Part shown: piece by piece, positions 33,951 through 44,700 of the stretch | Layout: the number at the start of each line of letters is the position of its first letter | How positions within the stretch are numbered: position 1 is the first letter of the stretch | Source of the DNA: Arbacia lixula | Lineage: Eukaryota; Echinodermata; Echinoidea; Arbacioida; Arbaciidae | Length of the DNA stretch: 64,000 nt | Direction: 5' to 3' | Assembly (NCBI GenBank): GCA_963669155.1 | Contig: OZ022576.1 | Coordinates: 10,899,441 to 10,963,440 of the forward strand | The notes under the pieces: generated by a model | Told to the model about the DNA's origin: nothing | Databases searched by the model: none | What the model saw: only the letters and a program-made list of their open reading frames with translations | Made by a program: the position numbers and the translations under genes

Positions 33951-35056
33951 ATCATACTGTGCACTGCACGGAATGGAATGCAATGGTAATATGCCATAGA
34001 ATCCAATTGGAAAACTGGGTTTTTGTGTCTAAATTATTTTAGGTTGCGTACTTCAGCCTAGGGTTATTATAGGGTTAAGACGTCTGTACCCTCACCCTAA
34101 TCCATACCTGTTTCGTACATTGCTGTTTAAACACATGTTCAGGTCTATAGTAATTTGTTGATATTTAGAATCCATGCCATCACAAACTATATATAACCGT
34201 CTACCTGTCATTTGTTCATGACAAATTAAAGACGATTAAAAATGAAAGATGAAAGATAAGTGGAAATTGTGGCAAGTCACCAATTAATTTCGCGAAAATC
34301 AAAGATTTTAGGTTCCGAGCAGCCTCCTCGGCCCGTGCACTCTTGTGCGCTTGTACGTAAAATGAGCTTTATTAGCATACGAAAAGAAATTCGCAGTGCA
34401 CATAGCCTTTATCCAAATCTCTTTGAATTATTACTCACGTAAGACGTGTACATGTTAGTGCTCATTTTTTTTTGTTGTTGTTGATAGCATATTTAACAGG
34501 ACATTTCGCCTCATGATTTAAAATAGTGCCATTAAGTTCTTACACAGTTACAGCATTTTAGCAAAAACACATGCATCGCTAGGGCTCATTGTGTGCAAAG
34601 CTATGTGTAACCAAAACACGCTCTTGGCACTGCTTTCACTAAACTCTATTAATGAAGCACTGTACGTAAACCCGGAAGTGAGGGAGCAACGAAATAATAC
34701 ACGTTTTTTTGGAGAGATTTAAAAGCTGAAGAGTCATGAACATGATTACCAAAACTACCTAGAATGTGAGTAAAAGATTATGTATTTCATTTTAACTTGC
34801 GCATTTAGATCTACAGTTACGCAAGGAAGACGACCTACAATAATTTGAGTTTATTTAGGCGCGTTAAATAGTTATCGTTGTTTAAATTTTTAGGCCGGTT
34901 CTGCCTTACTTCGTACACACGGCCTATGAAGTTTTAACTGGTGCCCTAATCCCGGTGCATAGCATAGGCAGTTAGGCTGAAGTTAGCAAGGTAAAATAAC
35001 CCAGTCCCAGATACAGCTACATGCAGGAGTTTCATTCGAATAAATGTGCAACTCAC

Positions 35057-35110
35057 CTGATCCTGGATCTGACTTTGTCTCATAATGCTCACTTCCACAC
35101 CATCACAAGT
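35057..35110 (-). other. Candidate noncoding first exon of the zinc-finger gene
   Basis: On the minus strand a stretch ends GATCCAGGATCAG before GTGAGT (35056-35051), a strong donor. Joined to the acceptor at 32477-32475 it puts a TGA in frame upstream of ATG 32416, which explains why no earlier start is used. The 5' limit and promoter are unknown; the boundary given is approximate. Confidence 0.4.
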
Positions 35111-36192
35111 ACGATGGTGCTACGTAATACGGGTACATGTTAAAGGATAAATTGCTCAATATGTGATATTTCGCAATAATTCTTACACTACACATCGTTG
35201 TTCGTCAGCAATGGGGATTGGCAGTTACCAGTCGGATCACGCACTTGTGCCGTTGTGGACGCGGCGTACTAGTATATAGGGGAGTCCCCATTACGACACA
35301 TAACCCGTATGGCATAAATTCCAGGCGCATTAGGTAAAATCTTCTTGCAGAAACAGTATTTAGAACGCTTAATTTACATAAAATTGTATAATACCTCTAT
35401 GCTACGGTGTATTTTGTAATCATTTTTATTCTTGGGGAGATTTCAATATTGTATCGTGAAAACATGTGCTACCGGTAAACTGTTTCATAACGGTTCTAGT
35501 AAATGAGCTATTTATCATACGCCTGAAATTAAAGCTACACATAAAGGCATTTTAGGGAATCCCCCGTCCAGCTTTTGGGTGCAGTTGTGATGTCATGGAA
35601 ACATTCATGTGCAGCCTTTTCGCCTCTGTTAAACATGATCGCTATTCACATCCATTGCATCCTACCATGTCGTATATCCCATTCATCCACTATTCCTTCA
35701 GATCTTCATTATATCCATCTTCATTTCGCGATCGAGCTCCGCAATTTAACTCCCTGATCTATAAAAAATCAGTTAATATTCATATCGGTTGTTGTAATCA
35801 TCACATGGTACTCTAGCTTGATTCTTTTCATCATTTTGTGTTTTATTAGTAATGTGAATATTATTTGATGCACGTACATTGATGTTAGACACAGTGCATG
35901 TATTTATTCAATTTGTAAAGAAATTATAAATTAAAATACTCATGAAAATACCTCATGAAAAATTACTATTAATTCGTTGCCATCACCTCTCCCCTAAAAA
36001 TCCCTCTCAGTCCTTCTCTGAATAAATGTTACATAACGTTTTTTTACATTTTCAACCACCTATATCCCTCTTTATTTTACACTTCCATGTACGTCCAATG
36101 ATATCCCTTATCGTAACCACATGTAAACTCCACATATAAATCTCGACATATTTCTACCGTATGACTTTAATCCTTCAGCCATTTACACTATG

Positions 36193-36775
36193 TGTTAAAA
36201 AAAAAAACCTGTTGACAATATTGAAAAATAATCAAAACTAAGTTACACCTCGAATCAAGCTGAAATTGACACCTCATAATGTCAAGATCGATATATCTTT
36301 TTTTTTAGAAGCAGGTTTTAATTTAGACATTTCATTGATAACTTTTCTTGTAATAATCTTGTGAATATTTCATGAGATTTTCGCTTTTGGACAACTTTAG
36401 ATCTAAAAATGGGTGTGTTTTATCATAATGAATTCAGAACACAGCGATGTCCATTGTGCATTACACGTCAACCCATTTCTTTTCTGCCAGAACCATCATG
36501 TATTATCAATGACACTGATGGCAGTAATTGCGAGTGGATTAAAAAGTGTGATACACAATATTCATTGTGTTCTGAATTAGTTATCTGATACACAAAAATT
36601 TAAGAACAAAATTTGTCCAAAAGTGGAAATGTCACAAAACTTGTTTTTTTAAAAAAAAAAGACATCCTTTGATATTATGTGTCAATGTCAGCTTGATTCA
36701 AAATGTATTATATACAAAATGAATTTTATTTTGTTAATTATTTTTCAAAAGTGTCAAAAGTGTTTTTTTTTTAAA
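36193..36775. mobile_element. Diverged foldback element
   Basis: Arms of roughly 200 bp pair imperfectly: GAATCAAGCTGAAATTGACA against TGTCAATGTCAGCTTGATTC, GAATTCAGAACACA against TGTGTTCTGAATT, and poly-A/T stretches. The interior has no coding potential. Confidence 0.6.
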
Positions 36776-36928
36776 CTCCAGTAGTATAGCTTGTAATGAA
36801 TTAAATCGTGTGTAGCTTCTTACATGTGTACAAAATTGAGCACATACATTCACACCCACGCAGAGAGATGGCGACACACACATTCACATACATGCACATA
36901 CCATGACTCGATCACATACAGGCACGCG

Positions 36929-36936
36929 CACACACA

Positions 36937-36990
<54 letters not shown>
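36929..36990 (+). repeat. CA microsatellite
   Basis: About 60 bp of near-perfect CA repeat, interrupted by one CATACA. It produces spurious His-Thr and Val-Cys frames. Confidence 0.92.
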
Positions 36991-36994
<4 letters not shown>

Positions 36995-38693
36995 GGGCCT
37001 ACATACAATCAAACAAACACATATGTACACCCTATATTTGTGATACTCTGCAGGGAAACTAGTTAATGCATCATAAGGGGCTAAAAGAAAATTGACTGCA
37101 CACTTCAAGTACAAGGATGGATTGTTAATAGTTCCTAAAGGTTCTTGATTCTAACCTAAATTTTTTTTAAAAATGCATCTTTCCATTTCTTTTGATGTTC
37201 TCTTGAACTACGGCCTTCAAGTTTGGATTTCATTTTCACATTCATTGTCACGTATACCACTAAAATTGTAAGCAGAGTATGTAATTTAGGGAAAGTGAAT
37301 TGAAACATAGAACATACTGTTATGAAAGAAATGTCTAAAATCGAAGAAGAATGTGTGATACAGACAATGTTCATGCTGCATATGGTAAATATGTCTCTAC
37401 TACAAACGGATGCATGATAAACAGACATGAAAATGAAAGTGAAGTCACCACCACCAAAAATAGTTTCAACTCTGGATTTCCTTTTATTTCATACAATAAA
37501 AAAAAATCCCCAAACACAGACAAGAACATGAACTTCACCAACACGCCGAGTTGGATAATGCCACTCTACTGAGGAGTCACATATGTTCAGATTCATTTAG
37601 CTTTTCAATATCCCAAAAATGTTAGAAGTGGTAGGCATGCATAAACTATAAATAGAGCACAACACATTGTCAAGGTACATATATCCCTTGTCAAAAGTGA
37701 TCAACTTTGAAAATGATATTATGAGCTTCTAGCTGAATGAAATGGGCCATTTGGTGGTAATTACATCTCTATTCATAATCCGTAATTGAATTGTAGTCTC
37801 TATCACATTAGATTTAAATGAGAAAAATGTTGCTATTGCAAAAGTAATCATTAAACAGTGAAACCTGCGTGAACAACACCCTCTCTATACAGACCTCACA
37901 TGTTTCTATTGAACAATATTTTCCAATGGAACCCATATCAACTGGAGAATACGACAACATGCTTATAATGCCTGCCAGTTTTTGTCTTAAAATATGTGCT
38001 TTACTGTGGCAGGATACCGACCTACAAGGAATGACACAATAATAGAAAGAGTGACAATCACACATCATGACAAGTATCATTAGCATTTTTATCAATTTGC
38101 TGTTGATACATGTATCAATCAATTACAATTTGACCACTAATGCTTATCAATTTTGATTTTTTAATAGTATCATTGGACCAAGTGATGACCCTATTATCCT
38201 GCATATTAACTAATTTTCAAACCTTCCATTGATATTAAGATGATTACCATGTTTATCTGGTAATCTGTATAATAAAAATGATTTATTGATCAAAAAGATT
38301 GATTAGTTTATGTGGAGAATGAGAAAAAACAAAAACAATGATAAAAACTGCTATTGTTTCTCCAGAAACATTTACAGACTTCCAGAGTTTGATCATATAT
38401 TCAGTTTGGGTTTTAAAAAGGAAAACTGTGCCACATATAAATGTATTTTATATTGATCTCATACTCATATTTGCCAGTGTATCTACTTCATCAAGGAGTG
38501 CTCTCCCTCTTAAGGGCATAATTAATTTTCAACTCTGGAATGCACCTAAGATTCAGAGAGGTCACTCTTACATCACCCATTCAAGTTTTTAGATCATCTT
38601 GTAAACCTATAGCGGTATATGGACACCATGTTAGTGATACCATACACATTGACTTGCACATATTGAGTATTCAATAGGAACACCAAGTAAATT

Positions 38694-38780
38694 TCAGCTC
38701 AGAAAATGGGTCAGTTTCTCCTTCAGGTAGTTCACTTGCTGTAATGGTGTTCGAAGTGAGTACCAGTCGTGATAGGATAT
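38694..38780 (-). CDS. TBRG4: TBRG4 last coding exon
   Basis: Acceptor ATATTTACAG, then ISYHDWYSLRTPLQQVNYLK, EKLTHFLS and TGA. The HDW-Y-SL and YLKEKL motifs are the usual end of RAP domains. Confidence 0.9.
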   Translation of the reverse strand: MSYHDWYSLRTPLQQVNYLKEKLTHFLS

Positions 38781-41700
38781 CTGTAAATATAACAAAAAGA
38801 AACAAATTAAAAATTGACAAATTTAATAAATTTTCACTCACAAATTTGGTGGTAACAAGGAAATGTATTGAACTGTATTTCAATTTTACTTAATAAAACA
38901 TGTGAGTATACAATTAGAGAAATTTGACTGCGTGCAGTCAACTGGTATGCCTCAGCTCTCCTGCGCAGACACCAAATTATTGCCAAAATCTTGAATATTT
39001 AGTAAAATTTCATCATCTTATGTATTGAAAAATTGCTATTTGGCGATGCAATACAACTTAATTGAGAGAGACCTGTCATATATCATCATTGTACCATATT
39101 TGGTGATATTTTGTAAAACATTTCACAATTCATCACTTGACCTTGACCTGTTACCTTTCTGACCCACAATAAAATCGCTTAATTGTCCTGTCATATATCA
39201 TCATTGTACGAAGTTTGATGAAATTCAGTGTATTACTGTACACAAATTACATGCTGAGGTTTGGCCTTGACCTGTGACATTACACTTATATGACCCAGAA
39301 TCTTATCAGTCAATTGTTCTCTCAAATATTATTAGTGTACCATGTTTAATGAAATGCGATAAATTATTTCTCAAGTTTTCATGTAAAAAGGGAAATTTTA
39401 GGATATGACCCTGACCCATGACCTTTTACCATTGATTTATCTGGCCCCAAATCTAATCAGATAATTGTTCTGACACATATTATCAGTGAGCCACAGTTTT
39501 CTTTGTATTTGATATAAAGGGAGTGGCGACCGCGAGGACATCAGCCTCTCATGGGACTTACACTCCACACCTTGGACTAAAAGAATCACAAAAAGTGAGT
39601 CCAAAGGATCTGACAATATATGTCAAAGAACAATGCTACATATAGTGATTCTACATGGTATGCTGGCCACTGCCAAATTGTATGTTTTTATCAGTCAGTT
39701 ATTCATTTTGATGGTTCATAGTTCATTGTGGTTTCATAAGTTTCTATTAATTCTATTTAAACTTCACATCAAATATGAGGTGCCATATCATCGCAACTAT
39801 AGGCCAAGGACTATTTTCTACTCTTACAAAACTGCACACAAGTGTATCATACACATGTGTTTGTACATTCACATGAACACATTGATTGAGGAAGGCAGAA
39901 GAGGGGTCAGTATATTGTATACATTCCCTCTCATGCCAGAGTGGAGGTTGCAACAAGTTATGTGAGGATATGATTTTATCTAAGCATTTCTTCAAAATAT
40001 ATCTGAAAAATGAGCCCAAGACTCTCTCAGTCAGAGACACACAACCTTTCTAAAAGGCCTCACTTGAGGAGCATAAGATGCAAACCAAAATTAAAAACAT
40101 GCTCAGAGTGTGCAAAGAAAATAACAGAAAAGAGATATGACAGATCTTCAAATCTAAAAATCCCAAGGATGCCTGGAATAGGAAAAAGTCAACTACAGGT
40201 ATGAGAAGGAAGAGAAATACTTGAATACGCCTTTGCAGATGATCTCAATGTCTGTTTTGCATATTTCCTGTGGTATATGCATAACCTCAACCTCAATAGA
40301 AGATGGCATACTTATTATTAAAATGTTGACATTTCTCATCATGAAATGTAGTCAAACAGCCTAGTTGATAGGATCCCATTGTTTGAAATTTGTGTTTGAT
40401 TTCTTTTAAGTTAATGCAAATGGTATAGGAGGCCTTAAAATGTCGCATATGTCTTAATTTTACTAAAACTCTGGAAAAAAAACATTCTTTAAGCATCCAC
40501 ATCTTACATGCTCTTACCTTTGAGCCCACAATTTTAATTCTATAAGTGCTATTGAAGCATTTTGGCATGATTAACACAAACAAAGCCCAAAGAGAAGCTT
40601 TTTGTATGGTACACAAGGAAATCAGAAGCAACATACCTCTAGAACTTGGAAGCCAGCAGCCCTGAGGTGTCTCAGCATCATGTCCAACCGTCCAATCAGC
40701 TGCTTGCTGGAGTACAGGTAGCAGGGTGGGCCAAACGTCACCAACGCCATTCTGATGAAGAACAGTATCATGACCGATCAATGATCAGGGGGGTGAGTCA
40801 CCAAGATGTTCATAAGTTACAAAGACTTTACGTATGACAGCTGACCTGTTCTTGGGCATATACTGTACTGGGAAGGCAAAAAAGCCTTCAAAATGTAATT
40901 GTTAGCAATCTTCTTGCCAATGGTCTTAAATTCATGTATTGTCTATTTTAGAAGCTTGCTGAAAGTTATTTGCCCTCAAATGATCCACATGTGGAGTAAT
41001 TAATGATTAATGATTAAATCCTCAAAATGTTCGGCCCGAACATTTTGAGGATATGTGATTTAATCACTCATTACTCCAAATGTATATCATTTGAGGGCAA
41101 ATAACTTTCAGCAAGCTTCTAAAATAGACAATACATGAATTTAAGACAATTGGCAAGAAGATTGCTAACAATTACATTTTGAAGGCTTTTTTGCCCTCCC
41201 AGTACAGTATATGCCCTTTAAGTTGAAATCCACTTCCACTATATCAAAACAGGGGTAAATTAGGGTAGCTCATTTAGCACAGGAACAGGTCACCAGTCTT
41301 GTGTAACTTACCCACATCTTGGTAAAACAGGACCCCGGTGGGGAATGTGACAGAGCCTGTGTCTCATTTAATTGTACTGCTCCTAATTACTTTAATGAGT
41401 CTACAATGGGAAAGGGTATTTTGGAAATACTGCTTTGGGAGATAGGTGTTCATTTTATAAAACAAGGCATTAGCAATATTGTGTCTCGCCCACTTGCGAA
41501 AATAACCAGAAATAACGCGATCTCCGTTGCTAAGCAAAAGAAAACTGAAACAAACAAATAAGCAACTTTAAACAGACAACATCAAAATCAGGTGCAAAAT
41601 AGTGACTTTGAATAAATTTGCATAAATGTGCATGAGTAATGTTTGCCTAAATCTACATCAGTAATGCTCACACATGCTCACACAATTCTGTGCACAAGTT

Positions 41701-44700
41701 AGGAAGCCTTCACCAAGAGTCTTGCAAGTAAACTTTAATGTATGACCTCAAATGACCTTTGACCTTATCCTGTGACCTCCAACAGCACCATAACATGTAG
41801 GTACCCCCAGTGCATCTATGACCCAAGTTAGGTTGTAATCCAAGCAACCCATGTGAAGTTATTTGTCAAAAGAGAGTCTTGCAGGTAAACTTTAACGTAT
41901 GACCTCACATGACCTTTGACCTTATCCTGTGATCTCCAACGCCACCATAACATGAAGGTACCCCTAGTGCATCTATGACCCAAGTTAGGTTGTAATCCAA
42001 GCAACCCATGTGAAGTTATGGATCATAAGAGTCTTGCAGGTAAACTTTAACATTTGTGACGGACGACGGACGACGGACGACGGACAGGTACAGTTCCTAC
42101 TAAAGCCTTTATTACTACAGGTTAGACCTGTATTTTAGTCATGCTGCTTGTCAAGTAGCTGTTAAATAATGCAAATAAAGCACATCTGAAATATTCCTTT
42201 AAGAATTATAAATGAAAGATTTCAGTACATTTCACATGGAAGCTTTCATCCCCCTTTGATTGATCCTACATCTGATTCCAGGTACCCAGGTTAGGGTCAC
42301 AGATACTGCTTACTTATATAAATTGGGCCATCGGGAACAAAATTTGTGGCACCTGTAAATTACTAGTCTATCCATGGGAATAGGATCTGTGGTAGTCAGA
42401 TAAGTTAAGTAATACACCTCAGCATGGAGTATTACAGGAATTCTATTCATCATTGGTCCTAGGGTAAGTGTTACCAGTGGAGCACATGTATCCAAGGGAT
42501 AGGAGATGAAACATTGAAGCAACATATTTCTAAGTCATAATTTGTATTCCTAGAGAGGCAAGCTCAGTTCTTTAATACTTTCTAGAAGTAGAAAGAAGTA
42601 GAAGAAGATGCCTAAGTGCAGTGAGACATAATGTAGATTGGTGGAAAAGATGTTAAACCTTTCACATCATGAAACAGTAATTCAAGCCTCATGTACCTAC
42701 ACATTCTACTGGACTCAGCAGGACCAGTTTTTGTCTTACATTTTGGCCTATATTTAGCAAGTCATTCCACCATTGCTGGAGCAGAGGCATGCAGAGTTCT
42801 GTGTTGGGCTCTTAATCATAATGAGAGTTATACATGCAGGGGAACAAATCACTCAGAACAAGGTGATTTGCATAAAAGCAGGAAAATCAGATAAATCAGA
42901 TTGGTGCATGTCTGAAGGTGATGTGTTGGGCATTCTCTTCTTTATGAATTGAACAAAAGGACCACAAGCTCACACATTAGTTAAAGGTGGCAATCCATGA
43001 AGTTTAATATGAGGAGCCAACATAATTTAACCAACATAATTACCAATAACGGCTTTGAAGGCAAGTGTATACACTGCAAACTTCTCAGCTCTTTGTAATT
43101 GTTCAGACTACACTCAGAATATGTTTCTCTTAAATGTAAATTATTTGTTCCAATCAATTTGTTTCTAGGCCATGAAGGGGCTTCATATAAAAACTAGAGC
43201 AATTCGACTGCCACGCAGACGATAAATATGCCTCCGCCTCTTTGCTAGCTCTATTTAGATTTACTCTCAGAAAATCTGTATGTTTGGTGGGCAATGTACC
43301 ATTGAATTCCTATTTGAAATGAAAATATCATATTCTGTTTTCCCATGTTTAGCCACGTTTGGGAATGTTCATTGACCTTTGACCTCTTACTAATCAGTGT
43401 GTCTAAATCCATCCTTGTATCACGTTTGTTTAAAATTAGAGAAGTTTGGCAAGGTCATTGACCTTTGAGCTCTGAACTTTCAGAGATTTAACAAATATGC
43501 CATCAGTCTATCTCCAAGAAGTGATTCATCCCTGTACCATGTTTGGTTGGAATTGCATGATTCGATTTGGATTTATTGTGAAAAATATCAATTTTTAGCC
43601 AATTTTTGCAAAGTTCATAAACCTTTGACCTCTGTACTTTTACCCAAATGTTCACCAGTCTACCTCCATGAAGTGATACATCTCTGTACAATGTTTGGTT
43701 TGAATTCAATCATTAGATTTGGATTCAATGTGAAAAATAGTAAATTTTGGCAAAGTTCATTTACCTTTGACCTCTGACCTATAAGAAACTTTACCAAAAA
43801 TGTCATCAGTTTACCCCATAGTCATGATCCATCTGTGCACCATGTTTGGTTGGTATTGCACCATTGGATTTGGATTTATTTTGAAAAATATCACTTTGGG
43901 GGCAATTTTTAGTGAATTTTTGGCAAAGTTCATTGACTTTTGAACTTTCAGAAATTTTACCCAAACTCTCAACAGTGTACCTCCTTGAAGTTATACATCT
44001 CTGTTCCATGTTTGGTTAGAATTGCACCATTGGATTTGGATTTGGGTTTATGGTGAAAAATATAAATGTTTGCAAATTCATTGACCTTTGACCTTCCAGC
44101 AATTTCACCAAAAATGTCAACAGTCTTCCCTCAAGTAATGATCCATCTTTTCACTATGTTTGGTTGAATTTGCGCAATTGGATTTTGATTTATTGTGAAA
44201 AATATAATTTGGGGCAGTTTTTAGCCAATTTTGGCAAAGTTCATTGACCTTTGACCTCTGACCTTTCAGAAATTTCACCAAAAATGTCACCAGTCTACCC
44301 CCAAGTAGTGATCCATCTTTATACCATGTTTAATGAGAATTGCATCCTTGGATTTGGATTAAATGTGAAAAAGGTCAATTTGGGGTAATTTTTCACAAAG
44401 TTCATTGACCTTTGTCCTCAATCAAATTTGACCCCAATTTTACACACTTCATTAGTTTTATGCAATACACATATGTACCACGTTTGAAGCAAATCTGGTT
44501 AACGATTCTCAAGATATTGCCTAAACGGATTCGGGATGGACGGAGGGACGGACGGACGGACAACCCGAAAACATAATGCCTCCTGCCACTTCGTGACAGA
44601 GGCATAAAAAAGTACACACTTCACACAAATATCCATCATATCTTACTTTTTACTGCTCCCTTCCTTGGTGCTAATATCAGCATCTGTTTACAAATGTGAA

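Larger units (their letters stand above)
35240..38693. other. Intergenic spacer between zinc-finger gene and TBRG4
   Basis: No exon is supported. It contains a partial inverted repeat near 35278-35570 (AGGGGAGTCCCC against GGGAATCCCCC), a large foldback at 36193-36775 and a CA microsatellite at 36929-36990. The TBRG4 3' UTR probably occupies its right end; AATAAA on the minus strand is at 38287-38282. Confidence 0.6.

Noticed and set aside
40293-40781. 162-residue minus-strand frame
   Set aside because: It is the wrong frame across the TBRG4 RAP exon; the correct frame gives the RAP motif MALVTFGPP.
42058-42088. GACGGAC units as a possible CRISPR array
   Set aside because: Units are 7 bp without spacers; this is a simple tandem repeat in a eukaryotic intron.
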